Source of the DNA: Chitinophaga jiangningensis
Lineage (GTDB): Bacteria; Bacteroidota; Bacteroidia; Chitinophagales; Chitinophagaceae
NCBI RefSeq assembly: GCF_900142605.1
Contig: NZ_FRBL01000002.1
Location: 434,001-498,000, forward strand
Direction: 5' to 3'
DNA: 64,000 nucleotides
Shown here: positions 41,167 to 50,657 of the stretch, one piece after another
Numbering within the stretch: the first letter of the stretch is position 1
Layout: every line of letters begins with the position of its first letter
The notes under the pieces: model-generated
Told to the model about the DNA's origin: nothing
The model's database searches: none
Seen by the model: the letters and a program-made list of their open reading frames with translations, nothing else
Translations under genes and position numbers: made by a program

Positions 41167-43977
41167 ATGAACCACTATTTACCCAAACTCATTCTGCTAT
41201 TCACTTTGCTGTTTTGCTGCCGCAACATTTCCGCGCAGCAGTTGTTGCCTGCAGACAGTGTGCGGTACCGCTATGGCTTACAACCGATTGCCGAAACGCA
41301 AACAAAAACATCGGCTGAAAACTGGCTGGTGATTTTTAAAAAAACGGTGTCGCCGCAGCGACTCGAAGCTTATGGCCTGCGGAAAATAATCAATGCGAAA
41401 GCCTTCATCGTTCATCAGCAAATCCCTGAAAATGAATTAACAAAACAACTCGCTTATCAGGGCCCTGCCAACTTCAACTGGAAGGCCAGTGAAGTACTAC
41501 TGCAGCAGTTGGAAAAATCAGCTGACACAGATAGCATCACCGTCCGGGTAAGTATTAAACAGGACCTGCCGGCGGTACCTTATATTACGGTTATTAGTAT
41601 AAGGAGAGATTATAATATTGCAATGGTGAAGCTGCCCGTAAAACAATGGTCCTCTTTTATAGCGGATACCCTGATCGTGTTTGCGGATAAGCCGCGAAAG
41701 GCACTGACGGAAATGATTCTGAACGGCGCCAATCCATATATAAACCGCATTAACATCGCACAGGAAAAATTTCCCGGCATCGATGGAAAGAGTATAGCCG
41801 TAAGCGTTAAAGAGGATAAGTTTGATACTACCGACCTCGACTTTGCCGGTCGCATCATCTATAACCCTGACGCCTCTACGAATGTGACCTCCCATGCTAC
41901 CACCATGGCTACCATTATTGCAGGAGCCGGCAACACCGGCGCACTTGGCCTGGGAGCCGCGCCCGCAGCGGGACTCAGCAGCTCCAATTTCAACATTACC
42001 CTCCTGCCTGATACGGCCACGTATTACCGTAAGTATAACATCTCCCTGCAAAACCACTCTTATGGTACTGAAATAGAAAATTTTTACGGTCCCGATGCCG
42101 CCGCCTATGATAAACAGATTTACGAATCGGATACCCTTGAACATGTGTTTTCCGCAGGGAATATAGGCGGACAGCCATCCAACTCCGGCATCTACCAGGG
42201 ATTGATTTACGCCAACCTCACCGGTAATGTAAAGCAGGCTAAAAACCTGCTGGTGGTAGGTGGTACAGACGCTGCCGGTAACTTCATCTCCCTTTCCAGT
42301 CATGGCCCCGCCTACGACGGGCGCATCAAACCGGAACTCTCCGCCTTCGGGCAGGATGGCACCTCCGGCGCAGCGGCCACCGTTACCGGCATCAGCACCC
42401 TGTTGCAGGACTACTGGAAACAGCAAACCTTTACGCCCATGCCTTCGGCATTGCTGAAGGTAATCCTGCTTAACAGCGCCGGCAGGGCCACCGGTACCGG
42501 CCCGAATTATAAGTCCGGATACGGTAGTGTAAATGCCCTGCACGCCCTGCAAACGCTGAAAGACAAGCATTTCGGCAATGGCAGTACCACGGGCAACAAC
42601 AGCACCAGCATCGACCTGAATATCCCCGACAATATACAGGAGCTGAAAGTAACCCTTTACTGGAACGACTTACCTGCTTCTGTTAACGCGACCAAAGCCC
42701 TTGTAAACGACCTTGATTTACGTGTAACCGGCACCGATGGTAATTTATATCTCCCCTGGATATTAAACCCGGCACCGGACTCACTGGCAGTTCCGGCTAA
42801 ACGAGGCAGGGATACGCTCAATAATATAGAACAGGTTACCATTACCAATCCAGCTGCCGGCACGGCACGCATCCATATCAGCGCCGGCCAGCTACGCGGT
42901 ACACAAACCTGGTACTATGCGTACGAGCTGGTACCCAAATCCACCTTCGCCTGGCATAACCCCGACGCCCAAACGATTTTTGAAGCCAATACCAATGTGG
43001 ATCTCTATTGGGAAAGCACCTACACCGGCAATGGCAATGTGCAGTACTCGCTGGATAGTGGGGCCACCTGGCAAACGGTAGTAACGAATTATCCTGTCAG
43101 CAGCGGTTACCTGGGCTGGTATGTACCTGCCACCTTCAGCAAAGCGATGCTGCGTTTTCAGCTGCCAGACACCAGTTTCACCAGTCCGCCCTTTATTATT
43201 TCGCCGAAAGTGACCATACAAACCGGCTTCAACTGCGCCGACAGTACCTTCATTTTCTGGGACAACCTGCCGAACGCCGTACAATACAATATTTATAACA
43301 TGGGCAAAACCCGGCTACAGCCATATCAGCAAACAGCTGATACGTTCCTGTTTATCGCCAAAGCCCAACTCAGCTCCAGCAACTTCGCCGTTAGTCCGGT
43401 GAGCGCCGCTGGATGGGAAGGGCTCCGCAGCTATACGGTGGACTTCACCACCCAAGGTGTGGATTGCTATGTAAAAAGCCTGATAGCTGATAAAACCACT
43501 GATAACGCCGTACAGCTGACCCTCAACCTCGGCAGCACCTACCAGCTGAAGGAAGTGGTATGGCAGCGCTATAACGGCAAATCGTGGGATAACCTGCAAA
43601 CCACCCCTATAACCGGCTCCCTGCTGTATTATTATACCGATCCGAATACCTGGGAAGGATTAATGTACTACCGGGTACAGCTGAATACCTTTGATGGCAG
43701 GGCGTTCTACTCTGGTATCTCCACTGTGCAGATCTTTAAAACGGATAACATCATGGTGTTTCCTAACCCGGTGGTGAATACGCTGGGTATTATGGACCCG
43801 GTGGTAAGGGAGCGACAGGTGGTGATCACCGACATGAGTGGTCGGGAACGGATGCGGGTAACGATTACAGATAGTTTGGCGGGGATTGGTATGTCGCAAC
43901 TGCCGGCTGGCGTCTATAATTGTACGATCTATTATAACGGGCAGCGGATATATAACAGAAAGTTTGTGAAATTATAA
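41167..43977 (+). CDS. S8 (subtilisin-like) peptidase with T9SS C-terminal sorting domain
   Basis: This 936-residue exported protease has a signal peptide (cleavage near ISA, residue 23). The subtilase core shows an Asp in VKEDKFDTTDLDF (about 217-223), His243 in TSHATTMATIIAG, the oxyanion Asn in SAGNIG (near 332) and Ser400 in DGTSGAAATVTG. Ig-like and fibronectin-like beta domains fill about 490-850. The C-terminus (about 863 on, MVFPNPVVNTLGI to YNRKFVKL) is a type IX secretion sorting domain. ATG 41167 is preferred to a TTG at 41158 because it starts the signal peptide. Confidence 0.88.
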   Translation: MNHYLPKLILLFTLLFCCRNISAQQLLPADSVRYRYGLQPIAETQTKTSAENWLVIFKKTVSPQRLEAYGLRKIINAKAFIVHQQIPENELTKQLAYQGPANFNWKASEVLLQQLEKSADTDSITVRVSIKQDLPAVPYITVISIRRDYNIAMVKLPVKQWSSFIADTLIVFADKPRKALTEMILNGANPYINRINIAQEKFPGIDGKSIAVSVKEDKFDTTDLDFAGRIIYNPDASTNVTSHATTMATIIAGAGNTGALGLGAAPAAGLSSSNFNITLLPDTATYYRKYNISLQNHSYGTEIENFYGPDAAAYDKQIYESDTLEHVFSAGNIGGQPSNSGIYQGLIYANLTGNVKQAKNLLVVGGTDAAGNFISLSSHGPAYDGRIKPELSAFGQDGTSGAAATVTGISTLLQDYWKQQTFTPMPSALLKVILLNSAGRATGTGPNYKSGYGSVNALHALQTLKDKHFGNGSTTGNNSTSIDLNIPDNIQELKVTLYWNDLPASVNATKALVNDLDLRVTGTDGNLYLPWILNPAPDSLAVPAKRGRDTLNNIEQVTITNPAAGTARIHISAGQLRGTQTWYYAYELVPKSTFAWHNPDAQTIFEANTNVDLYWESTYTGNGNVQYSLDSGATWQTVVTNYPVSSGYLGWYVPATFSKAMLRFQLPDTSFTSPPFIISPKVTIQTGFNCADSTFIFWDNLPNAVQYNIYNMGKTRLQPYQQTADTFLFIAKAQLSSSNFAVSPVSAAGWEGLRSYTVDFTTQGVDCYVKSLIADKTTDNAVQLTLNLGSTYQLKEVVWQRYNGKSWDNLQTTPITGSLLYYYTDPNTWEGLMYYRVQLNTFDGRAFYSGISTVQIFKTDNIMVFPNPVVNTLGIMDPVVRERQVVITDMSGRERMRVTITDSLAGIGMSQLPAGVYNCTIYYNGQRIYNRKFVKL

Positions 43978-43981
43978 TAAA

Positions 43982-44029
43982 CATGACACCTTCGGTGTCA
44001 TGGGGATGGTTGGGTGCCGTGCGCGGCAC
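43982..44029. repeat. Bipartite hairpin repeat with changed second stem
   Basis: Hairpin 1 (43982-44002) has 9-bp arms with the CCTTCGG core. Hairpin 2 (44014-44029) is GTGCCG-TGCG-CGGCAC: different bases from other copies, still perfectly paired. The copy is in a convergent gap. Confidence 0.85.
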
Positions 44030-44045
44030 AGCTTTAGCCATCAAC

Positions 44046-44076
44046 AAAAAAAGCCCTCGCGGATGCGAGGGCTTAT
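44046..44076 (-). terminator. Intrinsic terminator of lpdA
   Basis: A 10-bp stem (AAGCCCTCGC with GCGAGGGCTT) with a GGAT loop is followed on the minus strand by a seven-T run, 43 nt after the stop. Confidence 0.88.
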
Positions 44077-44118
44077 TCATCTATATGCTTAATTAAAGTA
44101 ATTCTCGATGAATGTCGA

Positions 44119-45525
44119 TTACAGGTGAATTGCTTCGCCGTAAGCTACTTCGATAGCGTCTTTTACTGATTCGCTCATAGTTGGGTGCGGGTGGATAGAA
44201 TCCAGCACTTCCTGGTAAGTAGTTTCCAGTTTACGTGCCACCACTGTTTCAGCGATGATTTCAGTAACGTTAGCACCGATCATGTGCGTACCCAGCCACT
44301 CGCCGTATTTAGCGTCGAAGATCACTTTTACGAAACCTTCTGTAGCGCCGGCAGCAGTTGCTTTTCCGGATGCAGAGAATGGGAATTTACCCACTTTCAC
44401 TTCGTAACCAGCTTCACGGGCTGCTTTCTCGGTATAACCTACAGAAGCTACTTCAGGCGCGCAATAAGTACAGCCCGGGATGTTCATGTAGTCGATAGTA
44501 GCAGGTTTGTGAGCGTATTTTTTCTCGTTGTAAGCCAGTGCTTCCACGCAAACGATCGCTTCTTTGGAAGCAACGTGTGCCAGTGCCTGACCAGGAACCA
44601 TGTCGCCGATAGCGTAAACGCCAGGAACGTTGGTTTGGTAGTAACCGTCTACTACAACGCGACCTTTATCAGTTTTAATACCCAGTTGTTCCAGGCCGAT
44701 GTTTTCGATGTTAGCAGCAATACCAACAGCGCTCAGTACAACATCAGCTTCGAGGGTGATTTCACCGGTAGCGGTTTTAACTTTCGCTTTAACGCCGTTA
44801 CCAGTAGCTTCTACAGCTTCTACAGAAGAGTTGGTCATGATTTCGATGCCTTTCTTCTTGTAGATTTTTTCCAGTTCTTTGGAGATATCTTCGTCTTCTA
44901 CCGGAACGATGCGAGGCATGAATTCAACGATAGTAACTTTAGTACCGAGGGTAGCGTAGAAATAAGCGAATTCTACACCGATAGCGCCAGAACCTACAAC
45001 GATCATGGATTTAGGCTGTGTAGGCAGCGCGAGTGCTTCGCGGTAGCCGATCACATTTTTACCATCGATTTTCAGGTTAGGCAGTTCACGTGCACGTGCA
45101 CCAGTTGCCAGGATGATGTGTTTTGCATCATATACGGTAGCTTTACCATCTTTATCGGTAACTTCTACCTGGCCTTTGGATTTGAGTTTTCCATTGCCCA
45201 TGAGCACATCAATCTTGTTCTTTTTCATCAGGAACTGTACGCCCCTGCTCATTTTATCAGCAACGCCACGACTACGTTTGATTACTGCCGGGAAGTCCAC
45301 CTGTGCATCAGCAACGGTGATACCATAGTCTTTAGAGTGCTGCATATATTCCAATACCTGTGCAGATTTCAGTAATGCCTTAGTAGGAATACAGCCCCAG
45401 TTTAAACAGATACCACCCAGGTTTTCTCTTTCCACGATAGCGGTCTTAAATCCCAGCTGTGAAGCACGGATAGCAGCCACATATCCGCCGGGCCCACTAC
45501 CAATTACGATAACGTCGTATGCCAT
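44119..45525 (-). CDS. lpdA: Dihydrolipoyl dehydrogenase (E3)
   Basis: This 468-residue flavoprotein reoxidises the lipoyl groups of 2-oxoacid dehydrogenase complexes and the glycine-cleavage system. Features are the FAD motif VIGSGPGGYVAA at 8-19, the redox disulfide C40/C45 in GGICLNWGCIPTK, the NAD-binding IVVGSGAIGVEFAYF, and the catalytic His in DSIHPHPTMSE near residue 444. Length and order match the family. The E1 and E2 genes are not in the window. Transcribed from a -7 box at 45551. Confidence 0.96.
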   Translation of the reverse strand: MAYDVIVIGSGPGGYVAAIRASQLGFKTAIVERENLGGICLNWGCIPTKALLKSAQVLEYMQHSKDYGITVADAQVDFPAVIKRSRGVADKMSRGVQFLMKKNKIDVLMGNGKLKSKGQVEVTDKDGKATVYDAKHIILATGARARELPNLKIDGKNVIGYREALALPTQPKSMIVVGSGAIGVEFAYFYATLGTKVTIVEFMPRIVPVEDEDISKELEKIYKKKGIEIMTNSSVEAVEATGNGVKAKVKTATGEITLEADVVLSAVGIAANIENIGLEQLGIKTDKGRVVVDGYYQTNVPGVYAIGDMVPGQALAHVASKEAIVCVEALAYNEKKYAHKPATIDYMNIPGCTYCAPEVASVGYTEKAAREAGYEVKVGKFPFSASGKATAAGATEGFVKVIFDAKYGEWLGTHMIGANVTEIIAETVVARKLETTYQEVLDSIHPHPTMSESVKDAIEVAYGEAIHL

Positions 45526-45550
45526 ATTGTTTAATTTTTATAAAACTTGC

Positions 45551-45558
45551 CAAAGGTA
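45551..45558 (-). promoter_or_regulatory. Bacteroidota -7 promoter box (TACCTTTG) for lpdA
   Basis: On the minus strand the octamer matches TAnnTTTG, 25 nt before the lpdA start. Confidence 0.55.
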
Positions 45559-45592
45559 GAAATTAATTATTGAATTCCACATCCGGAATTAA

Positions 45593-46252
45593 TTATCGCA
45601 GATCTACCACTTCCACACCCGGATATTTCTTAGGGTCGAAAAGGAATGTTGCGTCAGTTACAGCCGCATTTGGCGTAAAGTTGGTGATTTCGTAAGTATA
45701 ACGGTTGCCATTTTTCTCGAAAACCTTCATTTTCGCGATATTCTGGGCTTTTTTGTCCACTGACACGATCACCTTGAAGATGTTCTTGGACTTGTCGGTA
45801 GGCGTCATTTCAACGTTCTGCAGCACCTTACCCTTTTCGGTAGTTTCCGGTGTCAGGCGGTACAGGAAGTCTTTATCATAAAAATTGGTAAACAGCTTGG
45901 CAGGGGTGATAGCGCCGCTGCTTTGATCTACGTTATTGATGGTAACCTCGTTTACATCTTTTGCGTAGGTCCAGGAAGTTTTATTATCGCTGATAATCTC
46001 CTGGCCGTCCATGGTTACCTTGTATTTGGAACCTTTCATGTATACGGTGCCTTTCTTGGAATCGGCCACGCTGTTGTTGGCACCTTCCACTTTCAGCACA
46101 AAATTAGCGACTACGGACTTCAGGGTTTTGAACCTGGAGCTGACCCCATCCAGTACGGTTTTAGCTTTAGGATCGCTCACCTGTTTGGTTTGCGCCATAC
46201 CGCTGAAAGTGATTCCGCTCAGTAACAATCCTGTTAATACATATTTCTTCAT
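45593..46252 (-). CDS. lolA: LolA-like outer-membrane lipoprotein carrier
   Basis: LolA shuttles lipoproteins across the periplasm from the LolCDE transporter to the outer membrane. The 219-residue protein has a signal peptide (ending near GMAQ) and a LolA-type beta-sheet: FKTLKSVVANFVLKV, GTVYMKGSKYKVTMDGQEIISDNKTSWTY, then strands to the end. The ftsK-lolA order is common in Bacteroidota, and ftsK is directly upstream with a 130-nt gap. That gap contains a TAGCTTTTG sequence at about 46288 that resembles a -7 box, so separate transcription is possible. Confidence 0.88.
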   Translation of the reverse strand: MKKYVLTGLLLSGITFSGMAQTKQVSDPKAKTVLDGVSSRFKTLKSVVANFVLKVEGANNSVADSKKGTVYMKGSKYKVTMDGQEIISDNKTSWTYAKDVNEVTINNVDQSSGAITPAKLFTNFYDKDFLYRLTPETTEKGKVLQNVEMTPTDKSKNIFKVIVSVDKKAQNIAKMKVFEKNGNRYTYEITNFTPNAAVTDATFLFDPKKYPGVEVVDLR

Positions 46253-46382
46253 CGTAGTTCTTTTTTTAATTTACCCCCGTATAGTCAAAAGCTATGCCGG
46301 CAGGGCTGGTTGTGTCATTTGAGTGCCCAAAATTCGTATAATTCTGCGAAAAGCACCCTCATATTTGATTTTTTGGTAATGA

Positions 46383-49031
46383 TTATAACAAATCATTAAG
46401 AATTTCCTGGAGGTCTGCATCGGTTTTCACCAGCACTTCCCTGGCCTTACTACCCATGTTAGGCCCTACGATACCGGCGGCTTCCAGCTGGTCCATTAGT
46501 CGCCCGGCCCTGTTGTAACCCAGTTTCATGCGGCGCTGCAGCAAGGAGGTAGATCCCTGCTGGGTTTGCACGATCACCTGTGCGGCCTCTTCGAACAGCG
46601 GATCACGGTCGCTCAGGCTTAGCTCGCGGCCGTCCGGATCTTTGTCATCCACATATTCCGGCAGCAGGAACGCATCAGGGTAGCCTTTCTGGTTACCGAT
46701 AAACTCTGCCACGCTCTCCACCTCCGGCGTATCCACAAAGGCGCATTGCAGCCTTACCAGCTCTCCGTTAAAGGATACCAACATATCCCCCTGCCCAATC
46801 AGCTGCTCGGCACCACCAATGTCCAGGATGGTACGGGAGTCGATTTTAGAAGATACCTTAAAGGCGATACGTGCCGGGAAGTTGGCTTTGATGGTACCGG
46901 TGATAATGTTTACGGACGGGCGCTGGGTAGCAATGATCAGGTGAATACCTACGGCGCGCGCCAGCTGTGCCAGTCGCGCAATCGGCATTTCCACCTCTTT
47001 ACCTGCCGTCATGATCAGATCCGCAAACTCATCCACCACCAGCACAATAAACGGCAGGTAGCGGTGGCCTTTCTGCGGGTTGAGGCGGCGCTGGGTAAAC
47101 TTGCTGTTGTATTCCCTGATATTACGGGTACCGGCTTCCTTGAGCAGGTCGTAACGCAGGTCCATCTCAATACACAGGGCATTGAGGGTATGAATTACTT
47201 TCTTGGTATCGGTAATAATGGCATCGTCTTCTCCCGGTAATTTGGCCAGAAAATGTTTCTCTATCAGCTTGTAGAGCGAGAGTTCCACTTTTTTCGGGTC
47301 CACCAGTACGAATTTCAGCTGGGAAGGATGCTTTTTATACAGCAGGGAAACCAGCAGGGTGTTGATACCTACGGATTTACCCTGACCGGTGGCACCGGCC
47401 ATGAGCAGGTGCGGCATTTTGGCCAGGTCGGCAATGAAGTTTTCATTATCGATCTTTTTACCGATGGCGATCGGCAGGTCCATGGTGCTGTTCTGGAATT
47501 TTTCGGAGGCCAGCAGGGCTTTCAGTGATACAATCGACTTCTTCACATTAGGCACCTCGATACCGATGGTACCTTTACCCGGAATAGGGGCAATGATACG
47601 GATACCCAGGGCGGACAGGCTCAGCGCAATATCGTCTTCCAGGTTTTTGATCCGGGAGATACGAACGCCCGCTGCGGGCACAATCTCGTACAGGGTCACC
47701 GTTGGCCCTACTGTGGCGCTGATCTTCTGAATAGAGATATCGTAGTTCTTCAGCGTATCGATGATCTGGTTCTTATTCTTTTCCAGTTCGGTGGTGTCCT
47801 GCACAATCACTTTATCAGCGTTGTGGTTCTCCAGCAGGTCCAGTCCGGGGAAGCGGTAGTTGCTCAGGTCCAGCGACGGGTCGTACGGGTCTACCGGTAC
47901 GGCTTCCCGCACGGGTACTATCTCTTCTCCCTCATCTTCCTCATCACTATAGGTGGGCTTGATTTCAAAGGCTACTTCATCCGTATTGTTTTTCTTTCTG
48001 GATGGCGGTTCGGCCGGCAGGTCCAGGTCCCGGGCCTTTTCCACGGACTCGTCGATATAGAGCAGCGGGCCGGCGGCTGCGAGCTCTTCTTCCGTGTAGT
48101 CTTCATCATCTTCCAAAGTTAAATGCTCAGGCTCCGGAGCTGACAAAGGCACTACGGGTGCATGATGGGCCGGGATGACGGTGATATCTTCCTTTTCTAC
48201 CAGCTGCATTGGAGGCAGTTCTTCCTCCTCTTCTTCTGCTGTGGGCGGTATCACCATCACGCCTGCATTATCTTTCAGGCCATTGCTTTTTTGTTGGGGA
48301 GATGTCAGGGGCTGTTCGGCAGCAGGTACGATGGGACTCACTGCCGCCGCGGGCACAGGTACCGGCTTAGGCGGTTTGGGTTTACTTTCCGGCCATTTGA
48401 AATCAAAATTGAATTTCCATATCAGCCAGGAGAAGCCCAGCACCAGCAGCAGCAGGGCGGTTCCGGTTTTACCAACAAACCCGGAGGTCCATTTGGTGAG
48501 TGCGTTGCCCACGGCGCCGCCGAATGGGAATTCCGCACCAAATGACAGGAACGACATCGACATACTGATGAACAGTAAGCCGAATAAAATATACTTCACG
48601 TTGCGCCATACACGAAATACGCGGCGGCCAACGATAAAATTCACGCCGATGATAAAAAAGAAATAGCAGAAGAGATAGGAAGCGATGCCAAAGCCATTGT
48701 AGAAAAAGCCATGGGAAACAAAGGCGCCGAGGCGGCCCAGGAGGTTATCAACGCTTACATCTCCAAAGAATAATTCACGGGTAGAATAGCGGTTAACTTT
48801 ATCAAAATCTTCTTCCCAACTGAAAATATAGGAAGTGAAGGCGATGAAACAATAGATAGATAGCAGCAAAAAGAACACACCCATCACTTTATGGGTACGC
48901 TCATCCTTCACCAGCTCCTTCACTTTTACATCCGCCTCTTTATCTTTCTTCAACACTTCAGGGTTGGGGGCTGGAGTGGCTTTGGCTTTTTTGCTCTCCG
49001 GTTTTTCGGTTTTCAGTTTATTCTTGGACAT
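46383..49031 (-). CDS. ftsK: DNA translocase FtsK/SpoIIIE
   Basis: FtsK pumps chromosomal DNA through the closing septum and coordinates dimer resolution. The 882-residue protein has a Lys-rich N-terminus, four membrane helices (about 50-210), an acidic Pro/Glu-rich linker (about 215-390), then the motor. The motor's Walker A is GATGQGKSVG (about 545-552) and Walker B is FIVLVVDEFADLIM. The C-terminal winged-helix gamma domain (RMKLGYNRAGRLMDQLEAAGIVG) reads KOPS sites. ATG 49031 is preferred over a TTG at 49043. It overlaps nothing and is 20 nt downstream of the alpha/beta hydrolase stop, so cotranscription is likely. Confidence 0.95.
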   Translation of the reverse strand: MSKNKLKTEKPESKKAKATPAPNPEVLKKDKEADVKVKELVKDERTHKVMGVFFLLLSIYCFIAFTSYIFSWEEDFDKVNRYSTRELFFGDVSVDNLLGRLGAFVSHGFFYNGFGIASYLFCYFFFIIGVNFIVGRRVFRVWRNVKYILFGLLFISMSMSFLSFGAEFPFGGAVGNALTKWTSGFVGKTGTALLLLVLGFSWLIWKFNFDFKWPESKPKPPKPVPVPAAAVSPIVPAAEQPLTSPQQKSNGLKDNAGVMVIPPTAEEEEEELPPMQLVEKEDITVIPAHHAPVVPLSAPEPEHLTLEDDEDYTEEELAAAGPLLYIDESVEKARDLDLPAEPPSRKKNNTDEVAFEIKPTYSDEEDEGEEIVPVREAVPVDPYDPSLDLSNYRFPGLDLLENHNADKVIVQDTTELEKNKNQIIDTLKNYDISIQKISATVGPTVTLYEIVPAAGVRISRIKNLEDDIALSLSALGIRIIAPIPGKGTIGIEVPNVKKSIVSLKALLASEKFQNSTMDLPIAIGKKIDNENFIADLAKMPHLLMAGATGQGKSVGINTLLVSLLYKKHPSQLKFVLVDPKKVELSLYKLIEKHFLAKLPGEDDAIITDTKKVIHTLNALCIEMDLRYDLLKEAGTRNIREYNSKFTQRRLNPQKGHRYLPFIVLVVDEFADLIMTAGKEVEMPIARLAQLARAVGIHLIIATQRPSVNIITGTIKANFPARIAFKVSSKIDSRTILDIGGAEQLIGQGDMLVSFNGELVRLQCAFVDTPEVESVAEFIGNQKGYPDAFLLPEYVDDKDPDGRELSLSDRDPLFEEAAQVIVQTQQGSTSLLQRRMKLGYNRAGRLMDQLEAAGIVGPNMGSKAREVLVKTDADLQEILNDLL

Positions 49032-49051
49032 AATTTCTTTCAAAGTTGTGA

Positions 49052-50470
49052 CTACCTGCCCACCGGCGGCAACTGTAATATCCAGTGCGCGATGAATTCC
49101 GGTACCAGGGGGTCAATGGTTTGCTCCAGTGTCGCATATTCCTCGGCATCGCATGTTTTGCAGGACTGAAACAGGTGATTTAAACCTGCAAATTTGCGAA
49201 TGGTAACCATCATATTGCCATTCTCGATTAATCCTCTTTCCAATCCTTTCAGATTGGGCTCTGCCAGTACTACTTCATCCATTGCGCCATTAACAGCCAT
49301 GAACGGGCATTGGATTCTTCTAAGATATGATACTGGTTTATAACGTAATATAGATAACATTTCCGGACTAACGATATCTGCGCCTGAAAATTGCTCCTTA
49401 TCAGTAGCATCTTTCAGTTCAGCAGGCAGGCTGTCGTAGATATGTTCCAATGCTAATTTCGCATCTGCACGGGTAGCAGCCAAAGGTTTTTCTGCCAGCA
49501 GGGCATCCCAGTATGGCTTCATGCGGGCGTTTGCCGTGGCATATTCATCGTCTGACATACCCATCGCCCGGGCTGCGGTTAATTGTTGCTGCTCCCACCA
49601 TTCCATCCCATTCACGCCTATGCCTGCCATGGAAATTACAAATGCAATGGTCGGGTTATCAGCGGCGAGGATCTGTGCAGATGCTGCACCGGCGCCATAT
49701 CCGAGTACACCAATGCTATGCGGGTCTACATCTCTCCTTGATTTTAAATATCTGACCGCAGCTGCTGCATCCCTTGCCGTACCATGGATATCCACGGAAT
49801 CGGCATTGCCTCCGGAACCTCCTACCCCACGTTTATCAAAGCGCAGTGTAGCGATCCCATTCTTTGCAAAATAATCCGCCATCACCAGGAACATTTTATG
49901 GTAGCTCACTTCATTGTCCCTGTTCTGCGGACCTTCTCCGGGAATCATCACCATCACCGGATAATTTGCCGTAAAGCCCGATGGCCTTACAAAAGTACCT
50001 GCCAGCCTTACGCTATCCGCATCATTCCTAAACGATACTTCTTCCGTATTGTAGGCATACGGAGGCTTCGGCTCCTGCGGACGCGGGTACAACGCTGCCT
50101 GTTTAATTTCTTTATGAGTTAACGTTACATCCTGATTAATATTTCCCCAGATGAGTTTTCCGGAGATATTATCTGCGTCAGGATTTACTTTCCCGATATA
50201 CACCAGGTCCGCTGTGTGGAGGCGCAGGAACAGGATGCCGGCATTCAGACTTACAGAGTCCAGGTTTTTGATTTCCGGAGATTTATCTGGAAAAGCAATG
50301 GTACCGGTGAGTTTACCGGTGCGGGGTGTAAGATTGATTACTACTCTGAGGTGCTCATTGTTGGCATTTACCACACCATACCAGCGGCCTGTCATCTTTT
50401 CTGCCTGTTGGGCAAAAGATACCTGTGCAGTCGCCAGTATCATCATCCACACTAATAGAAGTCTTTGCAT
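49052..50470 (-). CDS. Exported alpha/beta-hydrolase-fold protein with Gly at the nucleophile position
   Basis: This 472-residue protein has a signal peptide (ending near VSFAQ). Residues about 25-135 form a beta-rich N-terminal domain, followed by an alpha/beta hydrolase domain of the kind found in esterase EstB-like proteins (IPGEGPQNRDNE, RFDKRGVGGSGG). The nucleophile elbow reads LGYGAG at about 256-261, where GxSxG is expected, so the Ser is Gly259. The acid (near NGAMDE) and the His (FAGLNHLFQ) are present. It is therefore probably not a conventional hydrolase. It begins an apparent unit with ftsK. Confidence 0.8.
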   Translation of the reverse strand: MQRLLLVWMMILATAQVSFAQQAEKMTGRWYGVVNANNEHLRVVINLTPRTGKLTGTIAFPDKSPEIKNLDSVSLNAGILFLRLHTADLVYIGKVNPDADNISGKLIWGNINQDVTLTHKEIKQAALYPRPQEPKPPYAYNTEEVSFRNDADSVRLAGTFVRPSGFTANYPVMVMIPGEGPQNRDNEVSYHKMFLVMADYFAKNGIATLRFDKRGVGGSGGNADSVDIHGTARDAAAAVRYLKSRRDVDPHSIGVLGYGAGAASAQILAADNPTIAFVISMAGIGVNGMEWWEQQQLTAARAMGMSDDEYATANARMKPYWDALLAEKPLAATRADAKLALEHIYDSLPAELKDATDKEQFSGADIVSPEMLSILRYKPVSYLRRIQCPFMAVNGAMDEVVLAEPNLKGLERGLIENGNMMVTIRKFAGLNHLFQSCKTCDAEEYATLEQTIDPLVPEFIAHWILQLPPVGR

Positions 50471-50485
50471 CCTGAATGTTTTCTG

Positions 50486-50502
50486 TGACACCTTCGGTGT
50501 CA
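50486..50502. repeat. Single short hairpin of the CCTTCGG family
   Basis: TGACACC-TTC-GGTGTCA, 7-bp arms. No GC-only second hairpin follows; instead the 9-nt AAGCAGC repeat begins 10 nt later. Confidence 0.75.
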
Positions 50503-50511
50503 GGCGTTTGA

Positions 50512-50569
50512 TTTTTTTCACGCAAAGCAGCATAAGCGACATAAGCAGCAAAGGCCTGCCTTTTGTTAT
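50512..50569. repeat. AAGCAGC 9-nt tandem repeat module
   Basis: After a T-run and CACGCAAAG come near-repeats of nine bases (AAGCAGCAT, AAGCGACAT, AAGCAGCAA), ending in AAGGCCTG and a TTTTGTT tail. About 80% identity over about 55 nt with the module at 61672. Both sit next to a short hairpin of the same family. Confidence 0.75.
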
Positions 50570-50580
50570 TTTACGAATAT

Positions 50581-50657
50581 TTGCGAATAGCGCAGGACTG
50601 CGGGCCCTGCGCTATTCGCAAAAGCCCGGATGCCGAAGGCATCCGGGCTTTTGCGAA
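50581..50657. repeat. Overlapping twin-hairpin element
   Basis: Hairpin 1 (50581-50621) has 16 perfect bp and a 9-nt loop similar to that at 19784. Hairpin 2 (50615-50657) has 20 bp and a GAA loop. TTCGCAA (50615-50621) is shared. The element ends next to the DUF423 stop. Confidence 0.85.

Noticed and set aside
44185..45375. 396-codon open frame opposite lpdA
   Set aside because: Antisense shadow of a clearly functional gene, low-complexity Phe/Ser/Val composition.
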